Shown: piece after piece, positions 1 through 8,708 of the stretch
Layout: every line of letters starts with the position of its first letter
Numbering within the stretch: the first letter of the stretch is position 1
From: Paenibacillus timonensis
GTDB lineage: Bacteria > Bacillota > Bacilli > Paenibacillales > Paenibacillaceae
NCBI RefSeq assembly: GCF_009725205.1
Contig: NZ_WNZY01000020.1
Location: forward strand, 25,557 to 89,556
DNA: 64,000 nucleotides
Direction: 5' to 3'
Made by a program: the position numbers and the translations under genes
The notes under the pieces: model-generated
Databases searched by the model: none
Told to the model about the DNA's origin: nothing
The model's input: only the letters and a program-made list of their open reading frames with translations

Positions 1-1357
1 TCTCGACACCTTCGAACGACTCGGAAATTTCCTCGAGCTTCTCCAACCGCCGAATGTAGGTTTCGAGCGTTTCCCGACGTGCACCCGGTCTTGCCGCCGA
101 CAGAGCATCGGCCGCGCCAACCAGCATGGCAATGACAGAGGTGGCTTCGCAATCGCCGTGATGAGAGGCAATGCTGTTAATAACCACCGGATGTTCCTTA
201 TACTTCTTAGCCAGTTCCACACCGATTTCGACATGAGACCCTTCCACTTCATGATCAAGCGCTTTACCGATATCGTGCAGCAAACCTGCCCGTTTGGCAA
301 GAGCGATGTCTTCGCCCAACTCTCCAGCCATCAATCCGGTCAGATAAGCGACTTCCATCGAGTGTTTCAGTACGTTCTGACCGTAGCTTGTCCGGAACTT
401 GAGTCGTCCCAAAATCTTGATCAAATCCGGATGCAGGGCATGCACGCCCACTTCGAACGTAGCTTGTTCGCCGTATTCGCGAATGCGTTCGTCCACTTCC
501 CTGCGGGATTTCTCGACCATTTCTTCGATCCGGGCCGGATGAATCCGTCCGTCCGCCACCAATTTCTCCAAGGCGGTCCGAGCGATTTCACGGCGAATTG
601 GGTCAAAGCCCGACAAGATCACCGCTTCCGGTGTATCGTCGATAATGAGATCGATCCCAGTCAAGGTTTCGAGTGCGCGGATATTCCGGCCTTCCCGGCC
701 GATGATCCGTCCCTTCATCTCTTCGTTCGGCAGCGTTACGACGGAAACCGTCGTCTCCGCCACATGATCGGCAGCGCAACGTTGAATTGCCAGCGTAATA
801 ATCTCGCGGGATTTCTTATCCGCTTCTTCCTTCGCTTGCTGTTCAATGTCTTTAATCATCTGCGCGGTTTCATGGCGTACTTCCTGCTCCACGTTGTTCA
901 AAATGATCGAACGGGCATCTTCCATCGTAAGGTTGGAAATTCGCTCCAGTTCCTGAACCTGACTCTTGTAAATCAAGTCGATTTGCTGTTGTGTTTCTTC
1001 GATTCGTTTCTCTTTGCTGACCACTTGCTCTTCTTTACGTTCAAGCGATTCTAATTTTTTATCCAGCGACTCTTCTTTTTGCAACAATCGTCTTTCTTGT
1101 CGTTGTATTTCATTCCGACGTTCACGAATGTCTTTATCAGCTTCGGCTCTAAGCTTATGGACTTCGTCCTTAGCTTCCAGAACCGTTTCCTTTTTCAGTG
1201 CTTCTGCGTCCTTCTTGGCATTCTCCAAGATTTGACTGGCCGCATGCTCTGCACTGGAAATTTTAGCTTCGGCAAGAGACTTGCGAATAAAATACCCGAT
1301 CACGAACCCAAAGAATAAAGCGGCAGCAACGAGAACGATCCAGATTCCAGCGTTCAA
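1..1357 (-). CDS. rny: Ribonuclease Y (3' end beyond window)
   Basis: Membrane-anchored endoribonuclease that starts mRNA decay in Firmicutes. The reading frame opens at TTG (1357-1355) behind GGGGAGGTG and encodes a short N-terminal membrane helix ([17 protein letters not shown]), a long charged coiled coil (about residues 25-180), a KH domain ([15 protein letters not shown]) and an HD domain with [12 protein letters not shown] as metal ligands. The frame is still open at base 1, so only the last part of the C-terminal domain is missing. A sigma-A-like promoter about 260 nt upstream gives it its own transcript, separate from recX. Identity is very secure from domain order and the recA-rny neighbourhood. 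Confidence 0.97.
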   Translation of the reverse strand, partial: MNAGIWIVLVAAALFFGFVIGYFIRKSLAEAKISSAEHAASQILENAKKDAEALKKETVLEAKDEVHKLRAEADKDIRERRNEIQRQERRLLQKEESLDKKLESLERKEEQVVSKEKRIEETQQQIDLIYKSQVQELERISNLTMEDARSIILNNVEQEVRHETAQMIKDIEQQAKEEADKKSREIITLAIQRCAADHVAETTVSVVTLPNEEMKGRIIGREGRNIRALETLTGIDLIIDDTPEAVILSGFDPIRREIARTALEKLVADGRIHPARIEEMVEKSRREVDERIREYGEQATFEVGVHALHPDLIKILGRLKFRTSYGQNVLKHSMEVAYLTGLMAGELGEDIALAKRAGLLHDIGKALDHEVEGSHVEIGVELAKKYKEHPVVINSIASHHGDCEATSVIAMLVGAADALSAARPGARRETLETYIRRLEKLEEISESFEGVE

Positions 1358-1676
1358 TCTGTTCACCTCCCCGTTGTTTCCTCCAAGGCATTCCTTGGGA
1401 TGTTTGCAATTGTAGTTACTTTTCGTTTCTAGGTTCATCATTCATACAAAAAATTCATGACTTGCCCATTCAGTTCAGCAGTTCATGCTGCAATGCATGA
1501 CCCTTCCGCTATTCAAGCGGCGGCACTTTGCCTTCATGATTGGAGAACATAAATCCTATCGCAGACCCATAATTTTGGAAGGAAAAAAAGGGCTTCTCAC
1601 GATATGGATTCATGTTCATTTTATTATTTGACAAAAGATATTGTCAAGCTAATGACAGGAGTTCCCTCCCGTCCTC
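1358..1676. other. Intergenic region and long rny leader
   Basis: This 319-bp gap between recX and rny contains the rny promoter close to the recX stop and about 250 nt of untranslated leader. Small hairpins can be drawn (for example CCGCTATTCAAGCGG near 1506), but I see no canonical terminator after recX and no convincing ORF. Confidence 0.6.
1618..1647 (-). promoter_or_regulatory. Sigma-A-type promoter for rny
   Basis: On the minus strand, -35 TTGACA (1647-1642) and -10 TAAAAT (1623-1618) are separated by 18 bp. It sits just downstream of the recX stop and reads toward rny, implying a leader of about 250 nt. Confidence 0.65.
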
Positions 1677-2531
1677 TTATTCTTCGTCCCATTCGTCCAT
1701 TCCATGCATTTGTTCCCGGTTGCCGAGTTCGCGCATAACCCGGGACACAACGCCTCCACTAAATCCACGGCGCTGCAGGAAAGCCCCCGTTTTGCGTTTG
1801 CGGTCAAGCGGTTCTCCCGTCGTCCCTTGCCACTTCTTCAATCCTAGCTGAAGAGCGCTCTCAAACTCGTCATCTTCACTAACTTCGCCGAGCGCCTCCT
1901 CGATATGCGACTTAGAGACGCCTTTCTGACGTAGTTCATGCTTGACCCACAGCTTTCCCTTTCCACGCAGCTTAACGCGTTGAGAAGCCCATTCCTGAGC
2001 GTATACGGCGTCATCCACGTAACCTTCCGACTGAAGGCGGACAAGAACGTCCTGAATCGTCTCCTCACTCCAACCCTTTTCCCCTAGACGTTGCGCGATC
2101 TCGTACGTCGTTCGCGGTTTCAAGCTTAGATACTTCACAGCGTCGGCATATCCCTGCTGGCGCTCGTCAGCCGCTACGATTTCCTCTAGGTCTACTTTGG
2201 TAAATACCGCGCCTTTAATCATGCGGTATTTGATCATCACGTCCTCATGGACCTCCAACGAATAAACGCCAAATGAGATTCGATAACGATACTTCGGCCG
2301 CTTCAGCATCATCACGGACGTAATCACCAGCTCGACGTCCTCGGGGAAGGTGTCCAAACCGGCGGAGTCTTCCGTTTCCGCCTCGTCCGGATCCCGGTTG
2401 ACATCTCGCGGCCGCGGTTCCCAGAACGTCTCGTCGGAAATATCTACGATTTCTTCTTCGCTACGTTGGCCGGAGGAAGATCCGCCTCTTCTACTCGCGG
2501 CTTTTCCGCGCGATTGTCCCCACGTACTCAC
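1677..2531 (-). CDS. recX: RecX, RecA regulatory protein
   Basis: Modulates RecA filaments; located directly downstream of recA, as in many bacteria. The 284-aa product has three-helix RecX repeats (for example SLKPRTTYEIAQRLGEKG and LQSEGYVDDAVYAQEW). The first ~60 residues are a charged low-complexity extension (RRGGSSSGQ, then acidic). The GTG start at 2531 follows GGAGGG at good spacing, whereas the ATG overlapping it (ATGTGA) is out of frame. The 116-bp gap to recA has no clear terminator, so co-transcription is likely. Confidence 0.93.
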   Translation of the reverse strand: MSTWGQSRGKAASRRGGSSSGQRSEEEIVDISDETFWEPRPRDVNRDPDEAETEDSAGLDTFPEDVELVITSVMMLKRPKYRYRISFGVYSLEVHEDVMIKYRMIKGAVFTKVDLEEIVAADERQQGYADAVKYLSLKPRTTYEIAQRLGEKGWSEETIQDVLVRLQSEGYVDDAVYAQEWASQRVKLRGKGKLWVKHELRQKGVSKSHIEEALGEVSEDDEFESALQLGLKKWQGTTGEPLDRKRKTGAFLQRRGFSGGVVSRVMRELGNREQMHGMDEWDEE

Positions 2532-2647
2532 ATCAAATCCCTCCGGTTCAGCCTAAGCTATTCATCGATTTCCCAAGTACTGCAAAAGCGCCCTGCCCCG
2601 GCGATTTACCGACGGTCAGAACGCTTGATCATTACGGCTTAACGAGC

Positions 2648-3709
2648 TTATTCTTCTCCAAGCAGCGCTTGCTCTTCCTCAAGCTCCGCTTCCACTTCGT
2701 TGGGCGAAGCCGGAGCTACCGACGTAGTCAAATTACTGGACTCGCGGATCTTCTGCTCAATCGTATTCGCGATCTCCGGATGTTCCTTCAAGAACTGCTT
2801 TGCGTTCTCGCGACCTTGTCCAAGGCGTTCACCGGAATACGAATACCAGGCACCGCTCTTGTCCACGATATCCAGCTCCGTCCCGATATCGATGAGACTG
2901 CCTTCTTTGGAAATGCCTTCCCCGTACATGATATCGATCTCGGCCTGTTTGAAAGGAGGAGCCACCTTGTTCTTCACGACTTTGATCCGAGTCCGGTTCC
3001 CCACCATGTCGTTGCCCATCTTGATTGTTTCAATACGGCGCACATCCAAACGTACCGTGGAGTAGAACTTCAGCGCGCGTCCGCCAGGCGTCGTCTCCGG
3101 GTTGCCGAACATTACGCCAACTTTCTCGCGCAACTGGTTAATAAAGATCGCGATCGTCTTCGACTTGCTGATTGCCCCCGACAGCTTCCGCAGCGCCTGC
3201 GACATAAGGCGGGCTTGCAAACCAACGTGCGAGTCCCCCATTTCGCCTTCGATCTCCGCTTTAGGCACCAGTGCCGCAACGGAGTCGATGACGATAACGT
3301 CGACCGCGCCGCTGCGCACGAGCGCTTCGGCGATCTCCAACGCTTGTTCCCCCGTATCCGGTTGGGACAGCAGAAGTTCGTCGATGTTCACGCCCAGCTT
3401 GCTGGCATAAGACGGGTCCAATGCATGCTCGGCGTCGATGAAGGCAGCTTGTCCGCCGATCTTCTGAACTTCAGCGATCGCGTGCAGCGCTACCGTCGTT
3501 TTACCGGAAGATTCCGGCCCATAGACTTCGATAATCCGTCCGCGAGGAAGTCCTCCGGTACCCAGGGCGATATCCAAGGCGATCGATCCGCTCGGGACGA
3601 TCTCTACCTGCATATGCGTTGATTCTCCAAGTTTCATGATTGAACCTTTACCGAATTGCTTTTCTATTTGGCGAAGCGCCATCTCCAGCGCTGCTTTACG
3701 ATCTGACAA
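2648..3709 (-). CDS. recA: Recombinase RecA
   Basis: DNA strand-exchange ATPase and LexA co-protease. The 353-aa product carries Walker A GPESSGKT (residues 64-71), the Walker B region [14 protein letters not shown], the L2 loop [21 protein letters not shown] and an acidic C-terminal tail ([13 protein letters not shown]). The start is TTG at 3709, preceded by AAGGA. A strong promoter and a LexA-like palindrome lie about 100-150 bp upstream, so it is an SOS gene with its own promoter. It is separated from cinA by ~900 bp. Confidence 0.99.
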   Translation of the reverse strand: MSDRKAALEMALRQIEKQFGKGSIMKLGESTHMQVEIVPSGSIALDIALGTGGLPRGRIIEVYGPESSGKTTVALHAIAEVQKIGGQAAFIDAEHALDPSYASKLGVNIDELLLSQPDTGEQALEIAEALVRSGAVDVIVIDSVAALVPKAEIEGEMGDSHVGLQARLMSQALRKLSGAISKSKTIAIFINQLREKVGVMFGNPETTPGGRALKFYSTVRLDVRRIETIKMGNDMVGNRTRIKVVKNKVAPPFKQAEIDIMYGEGISKEGSLIDIGTELDIVDKSGAWYSYSGERLGQGRENAKQFLKEHPEIANTIEQKIRESSNLTTSVAPASPNEVEAELEEEQALLGEE

Positions 3710-3805
3710 TCAGCTCACATCCTTAAATTAGATATAAATCATCGGATACTTAAATAACATAAATTCATTATAATTCATGGCCATTTGTAACTTCTCACGT
3801 ATATC

Positions 3806-3834
3806 ATTGTACCTTGTTTTGGTATGTTTGCCAA
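3806..3834 (-). promoter_or_regulatory. recA promoter
   Basis: Minus-strand -35 TTGGCA (3834-3829) and -10 TACAAT (3811-3806) with a 17-bp spacer. It lies immediately downstream of the LexA-like operator and directs transcription into recA. Confidence 0.8.
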
Positions 3835-3843
3835 GCGTTTTTT

Positions 3844-3857
3844 CGAACATACATTCG
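3844..3857 (-). promoter_or_regulatory. LexA (DinR) box for recA
   Basis: CGAACATACATTCG is a palindrome with two CGAAY half-sites. It matches the Bacillus LexA consensus CGAACRNRYGTTYC except at about two positions. It sits 10 bp upstream of the recA -35 element. Function is inferred from the match and position. Confidence 0.75.
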
Positions 3858-4099
3858 TAAAAAAATCTCCCCCCTTCCAAACCCTCCCTTACCGTGAGGG
3901 AGGGCCCTCAAGGGCCCGCTGCCCTTGGGCATCCCGCAAACTGGACTGACGTTGGAGGGACTGAGGCGCTCCCTAGACGTTCTCCCCTTCCGAGGATTCA
4001 CTGACTTTGGCACATGACACGCTTTACAAGGCTCTATAGACGCTGTTTCCTTCGGAAATGCGCTCACCACGGCGATAGAGTTATGTTACATCTAGATAT

Positions 4100-4272
4100 G
4101 TATGAAATTTCATATATAATTCGTCGAATTTGGCTGTAATCGCGGATTATACTCGATTTTTCATATATATTTGCTGATGTTGTCCCACTAGGGCAGGATT
4201 ATATTCGATTTTTCATACATAACAAGCAAATTAGTTCTCAGGGGGCACCATTATATATGATTTTTCGAACAG
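4100..4272. repeat. Four degenerate AT-rich repeats, ~52-bp pitch
   Basis: The core GATTTTTCATAYAT (or a variant) recurs with its TTTC at 4108, 4159, 4211 and 4263, i.e. spacings of 51, 52 and 52 bp. Copies 2-4 are preceded by ATTATAYTC-like sequence; copy 1 sits in a near-palindrome (ATATGTATGAAATTTCATATAT). The sequence between cores is not conserved. No ORF explains it. Confidence 0.7.
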
Positions 4273-4433
4273 ATTCTTGTCCCCACCACTCGCACCACAA
4301 CCTAGTCTGACGACAGCCTGCACTTCCTACTTACTTATCTTGCTTAGTTACCTCTCATTAGTTATCTACTTAATTGCCTCCTTAGTCACTGCTTGGTTCT
4401 CACTCTCATCCCCTCCCCATAGTTACTCCAACA

Positions 4434-4479
4434 ACAAAAAAGAACCGCAGCACAACTGAAACAGTTTGCTACGGTTCTT
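4434..4479 (-). terminator. Rho-independent terminator after cinA
   Basis: On the minus strand AAGAACCGTAGCA pairs with TGCTGCGGTTCTT around a small AACTG/CAGTT inner stem, followed by a T-run. It ends the rimO-pgsA-cinA transcript and confirms that recA is transcribed separately. Confidence 0.88.
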
Positions 4480-4618
4480 CCGTGCCTTGATTATATGTCA
4501 TAATCTTCCATAGTGCAAGCACCTACTTATTCACTTGCCTAGCGTGTTGCCGAAGAGCTTCCCAGCCCAGCCCTTTCGTCCCCAGCCCCTCACTCCTTCT
4601 GAATGAAAGGGATAAAGG

Positions 4619-5902
4619 TCAAAGGGAGGCTGACGATACGCTATTGACGTCATTATCCTGCAACGCTCTCCACAACCGATACAACAATGTCTTTGCGGCA
4701 CGTAGCCGGATCGTCTCGCGGTTACCCTTGAGGTTCAATTCAAAGACTGCGGTATCTGCACCCCGGCGCGAGATCGCAATGTACACCAAACCGACGGGCT
4801 TGCGCTCGGAATGGGCCGGACCCGCCACGCCGGTGATCGACAGACCAAGGTCGGTGCCTACGGTGAGGCGTACCTGTTCCGCCAATACCTTGGCGGTTTC
4901 CGCACTGACCGCGCCTGGGGCGCCGTCGCCCTCCAGCAGGTCATGCGGCACGTTCAGCAGCTTCTCCTTCATCTCATTGGAGTAGCACACGATTCCGCCG
5001 GAGAACACAGCCGAGCTGCCCGGCAGCGCTGTGAACATTTCCATAAGTAGTCCGCCGGTACAGCTTTCGGCAGCACTTAGCGTTAATTCGCGAGTAGCCA
5101 TCAAATCGAGAATCGTCTTCTCGATCGGCTCATCCACGTTAGCGTACAGATGCTCCGGCAGCCGCGAGGCAATCTCCCGCTCCATCGCATCTAGCTTTAC
5201 CGTCGCGTCCGACTCGCTTGCCGCTTTGGTGGATACGCGAATGGTCACTTCGCCCTCCTTCGCATACGGCGCAACCGTCGGATCACTTTGAGCCTGGATG
5301 AGGTCAAGCAAACGCGTCTCCAGCGCCGATTCTCCAATTCCGGCGAATTTCAGCATCCGCGAATAAATCGGCATCTCGCCGGTCAGCACATGCTCCAGAA
5401 TCCAAGGCTTCGCCTGGCGCTCGAACATTGGCTTCATTTCCTTCGGCGGTCCAGGTAACACGATATAAAACTTTCCGTCTACAGAAAGCGCATTGCCCAC
5501 AGCTAATCCCGTTTCATTCGGAAGCGGTGTGCCTCCTTCAATAGCCAGCGCCTGGCGACGGTTGTTCTCTGTCATCGGGACTCCGCGGCCTTGGAAGAAT
5601 CGCTCAACGTTCGCCATCGCTTCCGAATCGATATAGAGGGTCCGTCCCAACAGCTCGGCCAGTGCTTCTTTAGTCAAATCGTCCTGCGTCGGACCGATCC
5701 CGCCGGTAAAGATCAACACATCGGCCCTCCCCGAGGCCGTTCTCACCGCCTCCGCCAGCCGTTTCATGTTATCTCCAACCACGGTCTGAAAATAAACGTC
5801 CATCCCCAACGCCGCAAGTTCTTGCGACAGATACTGCGCATTAGTATTTACAATTTGGCCGAGCAACAGTTCCGTCCCGACCGCGATAATTTCCGCTCTC
5901 AC
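4619..5902 (-). CDS. cinA: CinA-family competence/damage-inducible protein
   Basis: The 427-aa product has an N-terminal MoaB/MogA-like domain (FTGGIGPTQDDLT near residue 65, LPGPPKEMKPMF near 150) and a C-terminal PncC-type domain (LSAAESCTGGLL near 275, SITGVAGPAHSERKPVGLVY near 365). The family includes NMN deamidases and ADP-ribose pyrophosphatases, and is linked to RecA in competent bacteria. The GTG start at 5902 follows AAGGAGG with 9-nt spacing; the ATG just upstream is out of frame. It is the last gene of the rimO-pgsA-cinA unit. Confidence 0.95.
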   Translation of the reverse strand: MRAEIIAVGTELLLGQIVNTNAQYLSQELAALGMDVYFQTVVGDNMKRLAEAVRTASGRADVLIFTGGIGPTQDDLTKEALAELLGRTLYIDSEAMANVERFFQGRGVPMTENNRRQALAIEGGTPLPNETGLAVGNALSVDGKFYIVLPGPPKEMKPMFERQAKPWILEHVLTGEMPIYSRMLKFAGIGESALETRLLDLIQAQSDPTVAPYAKEGEVTIRVSTKAASESDATVKLDAMEREIASRLPEHLYANVDEPIEKTILDLMATRELTLSAAESCTGGLLMEMFTALPGSSAVFSGGIVCYSNEMKEKLLNVPHDLLEGDGAPGAVSAETAKVLAEQVRLTVGTDLGLSITGVAGPAHSERKPVGLVYIAISRRGADTAVFELNLKGNRETIRLRAAKTLLYRLWRALQDNDVNSVSSASL

Positions 5903-5951
5903 CTTCGCATGCCTCCTTCACCTTTCCGGCCGACCGAACGCCAACATCAGT

Positions 5952-6539
5952 TTATGCTTTGGAAAAAGAAAGCACGCTCTTATTTTTTACGAAATAATCG
6001 ATGCCCGAATACAGTGTGATGACGGCCGCCAACCACATCGCAACATCGTCGAACGGGAACGAAAGCCATTCGAATGGAAAGTTGTTCAGCAACAACGCGG
6101 AAATCGCGATGATTTGCGTAATGGTCTTCGCCTTCCCCCACTTGCTGGCTGCGATCACGGAGCCCTCCAACAGTGCGACTTCACGCAGGCCGGTTACGGC
6201 GAATTCGCGGCTGATGATGACGACCGCGATCCAGGCGTCACATTTGCCCATCGCCACAAGACCGATCAGCACGGTGCCAACAAGCAGCTTATCGGCTAGA
6301 GGATCAAGCAGCTTGCCTAGATTGGTGACCAGATTATATTTGCGGGCGATGTAGCCGTCGATCCCATCCGTACTGGCCGCGACGATAAACAGAACCGCTG
6401 CGATCAACTGATGAACCGGCAGCGAGTAAACGCCGAGCGTAATCTCATGGGACAGCCACCCGGCGTCGACCAGCAAGAAGACCAGCATCACCGGAATCAT
6501 AAAAATACGGGTTAATGTGATACGGTTGGGCAAATTCAC
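5952..6539 (-). CDS. pgsA: CDP-diacylglycerol--glycerol-3-phosphate 3-phosphatidyltransferase
   Basis: Makes phosphatidylglycerol phosphate, the precursor of phosphatidylglycerol, in the membrane. The 195-aa product is hydrophobic with several membrane helices and carries the CDP-alcohol phosphotransferase signature DGYIAR-x8-G-x3-D-x3-D (DGIDGYIARKYN ... GKLLDPLADK). The GTG start at 6539 overlaps the rimO stop (GTGA), so translation is probably coupled. Confidence 0.97.
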   Translation of the reverse strand: MNLPNRITLTRIFMIPVMLVFLLVDAGWLSHEITLGVYSLPVHQLIAAVLFIVAASTDGIDGYIARKYNLVTNLGKLLDPLADKLLVGTVLIGLVAMGKCDAWIAVVIISREFAVTGLREVALLEGSVIAASKWGKAKTITQIIAISALLLNNFPFEWLSFPFDDVAMWLAAVITLYSGIDYFVKNKSVLSFSKA

Positions 6540-7864
6540 AGGACGGCCTCCCCGGATAGATCATAGTCAAAAGCATGCGTAATCCGCACCTTGGTCAGTT
6601 CCCCGAGCCCGACGGGGCAATTCGTAACGAATACCTCGCCGTCAATTTCCGGAGCATCGTATTGCGAGCGGCCCACGTAAACGTCGCTGCGGCCGTCGTA
6701 ACGCTCGATCAAGACGTCCAGCACCTCGCCGACAAACTTGCCGCTGTTCGCATTAGCAACCTCTCGCTGAATCTCCATCAACGTGTTGGCTCGCCACTCC
6801 TTCACAGCCTCGTCAACTTGGTCCGGTAAACGCGACGCCGGCGTATCCTCTTCCTTGGAATAGGTAAAAACGCCAAGCCGATCGAACTTCACCTCGCGCA
6901 CAAACTCACATAACCGCTCGAAATCCTCCTCGGTTTCCCCGGGGAACCCGACGATCAAGGAAGTGCGCAGCGAAACATTAGGAATCCGTGCACGAATCTT
7001 GGCAACTAGCTCACGGATATCACGGTTCCGTCCAGGGCGGCGCATACGCTTCAGAATTGCGTCTTCGCTGTGTTGCAACGGCATATCTACATATTTGCAA
7101 ATTTTCGGATTCGTCGCCATCATCTCGATCAGCTCGTCCGTAAAAAAGCCGGGGTAAGCGTAATGCAGACGCACCCACTCAATCCCCTCCACCTGGGTTA
7201 CCCGGTCCATCAGCTCAGCCAGTTTAAACTCCCCATATAAATCGGTACCGTAATTGGTCGAGTCCTGCGCGATAAGGCTGATTTCCTTCACGCCTTGGGC
7301 GGCCATGCTTCGCACTTCCTCAAGGACGGATTCCATTGAGCGACTGCGGAACTTCCCGCGCATGATCGGAATGCTGCAGAACGTACAATTGTTGTCACAG
7401 CCTTCGGCAATTTTCACGTAAGTCGTATACCGGGCCGTGGTCAGTTTGCGTGGCAGCGCCTGTTCATAATTAAAGACAGGATTGCCAACCAGCGCCGGCT
7501 TCTTGCCCTTAAGCGCCTCGTCGACGATCCGGTTGATGTGGTGAAAATCCCCCGTACCGACGATTCCGTCGATCTCCGGCATTTCATCCATTAATGTTTG
7601 CTTATATCGCTGCGTCAAACATCCGGAAACGATCAGCGCCTTAAGCCGCCCGCTTTCCTTTAGATCGGCGAGCTCAAGAATCGTGTTGACCGACTCTTCC
7701 TTGGCTGCATCGATAAACCCGCAGGTGTTGACGATGATTACGGTTGCGTCTTCGCGATTATCCACCAAAGAGTAGCCACGCTGATCAATCAGGCCCGACA
7801 TAATTTCCGAGTCAACCAGATTTTTCTCGCAGCCGAGCGTCACGATTTTTACCTTTTCTGTCAT
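6536..7864 (-). CDS. rimO: Ribosomal protein S12 methylthiotransferase RimO
   Basis: Radical-SAM enzyme that methylthiolates an Asp of ribosomal protein S12. The 442-aa product has an N-terminal UPF0004 domain (TLGCEKNLVDSE), the radical-SAM cluster motif CDNNCTFC (CxxxCxxC) in the middle and a C-terminal TRAM domain. I chose ATG 7864 (MTEKVKIVTLGCEK) behind GGGGGA rather than the longer frame opening at 7960, whose extra 32 residues overlap the promoter. It heads the rimO-pgsA-cinA unit. Confidence 0.96.
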   Translation of the reverse strand: MTEKVKIVTLGCEKNLVDSEIMSGLIDQRGYSLVDNREDATVIIVNTCGFIDAAKEESVNTILELADLKESGRLKALIVSGCLTQRYKQTLMDEMPEIDGIVGTGDFHHINRIVDEALKGKKPALVGNPVFNYEQALPRKLTTARYTTYVKIAEGCDNNCTFCSIPIMRGKFRSRSMESVLEEVRSMAAQGVKEISLIAQDSTNYGTDLYGEFKLAELMDRVTQVEGIEWVRLHYAYPGFFTDELIEMMATNPKICKYVDMPLQHSEDAILKRMRRPGRNRDIRELVAKIRARIPNVSLRTSLIVGFPGETEEDFERLCEFVREVKFDRLGVFTYSKEEDTPASRLPDQVDEAVKEWRANTLMEIQREVANANSGKFVGEVLDVLIERYDGRSDVYVGRSQYDAPEIDGEVFVTNCPVGLGELTKVRITHAFDYDLSGEAVL

Positions 7865-7930
7865 GAACCATTTCCCCCATCGCCTAAAAGCCAAAGTTCC
7901 CGTCATACGAACGATTGAACAACCTCTACA

Positions 7931-7960
7931 AGTATAATATTCCAGTACCGATGCTGTCAA
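7931..7960 (-). promoter_or_regulatory. Promoter for rimO-pgsA-cinA
   Basis: Minus-strand -35 TTGACA (7960-7955), 18-bp spacer and -10 TATACT (7936-7931), about 65 bp upstream of the rimO ATG. Confidence 0.75.
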
Positions 7961-8033
7961 AAATATGAAAATGGCCTCCGCAGCTCAAAACCAGCGCCGC
8001 AAGAGACCTTTAAGAGGTTGTGCACTTTACGCT

Positions 8034-8525
8034 CTATTTAAAGTTGGTGAACTGCAAATCCACCGTCAAATCGGCTTTGCGTAACATCTGCATGATCTCC
8101 TGCAAATCGTCTCTGCTTTTGCCGGTAACGCGAATTTGGTCGCCTTGGATCTGGCTTTTGACCTTCAGCTTGGAGTCGCGGATCAAGATGTTGATTTTCT
8201 TGGCATTCTCCTGGTCGATCCCCTGCTTCAGGTTAATCCGCTGCCGTACTGTGCCGAGCGAAGCCGGTTCAATCTTGCCATAATCCAGATTCTTGATCGG
8301 CAAGCCTCGCTTGATCATTTTCGATTGCAGGATGTCGATGACGGCGCCCAGCTTATAATCATCGTCGGAAACGATCACCAGCACGTCCTTCTCCAGCTTA
8401 AGCTCGCTTTTACTCCCTTTAAAATCAAACCGGTTTGCGATTTCCCGTTCGGTTTGATCGATCGCGTTGGTCAATTCCTGCATGTCCATTTTTGAAACGA
8501 TGTCGAAAGAATTTTCCGAAGCCAT
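8034..8525 (-). CDS. yajQ: YajQ family cyclic-di-GMP/nucleotide-binding protein
   Basis: A 163-aa member of the YajQ (UPF0234) family, with the family start SFDIVSKMD, the [10 protein letters not shown] motif and the end [12 protein letters not shown]. Relatives bind nucleic acid or c-di-GMP; the role in Firmicutes is unclear. ATG 8525 follows AAAGGA at 9 nt. It stands alone between the rodZ terminator and the rimO promoter. Confidence 0.95.
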   Translation of the reverse strand: MASENSFDIVSKMDMQELTNAIDQTEREIANRFDFKGSKSELKLEKDVLVIVSDDDYKLGAVIDILQSKMIKRGLPIKNLDYGKIEPASLGTVRQRINLKQGIDQENAKKINILIRDSKLKVKSQIQGDQIRVTGKSRDDLQEIMQMLRKADLTVDLQFTNFK

Positions 8526-8627
8526 AAGTCACATTCCTTTCTCGGTTTCCAATCTTTTCATAATTAAATTATATGTAAAAAAATTCGCAAAGTCGAGTAT
8601 CCCTGTCATCGCGGTCTCAAGACAGCC

Positions 8628-8666
8628 AAAAAAGCGCCGTTAGACCGGACCGGTCTCAACCGCGCT
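8628..8666 (-). terminator. Terminator after rodZ-like gene
   Basis: Minus strand: AGCGC, GTT and AGACCGG pair with CCGGTCT, AAC and GCGCT (one bulged base), followed by TTTTTT. A strong intrinsic terminator closing the ymfF-to-rodZ transcript. Confidence 0.9.
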
Positions 8667-8708
8667 CTTCGTTCTTGAACAAGCAGTTGGCCGGGTTCCC
8701 GCCTACGC

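Larger units (their letters stand above)
3710..4618. other. 909-bp gap between cinA and recA
   Basis: From cinA toward recA it holds the cinA terminator (4434-4479), a low-complexity stretch, four degenerate AT-rich repeats with ~52-bp pitch (4100-4272), a GC-rich perfect hairpin (CCCTCCCT/AGGGAGGG, 3882-3904) next to GGGCCCTCAAGGGCCC, the LexA-like box and the recA promoter. Two ORFs in the gap (3804-4070 minus, 4277-4459 plus) have no family character and overlap these signals, so I do not call them. Confidence 0.7.

Noticed and set aside
158..1054. 298-aa plus-strand ORF at the left end
   Set aside because: It is the antisense shadow of rny, whose minus frame has full domain structure.
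3804..4070. 88-aa minus ORF upstream of recA
   Set aside because: Covers the recA promoter and LexA-like box, has no ribosome-binding site or family character.
4277..4459. 60-aa plus ORF rich in Ser/Leu
   Set aside because: Low-complexity sequence next to the cinA terminator; no start signals.
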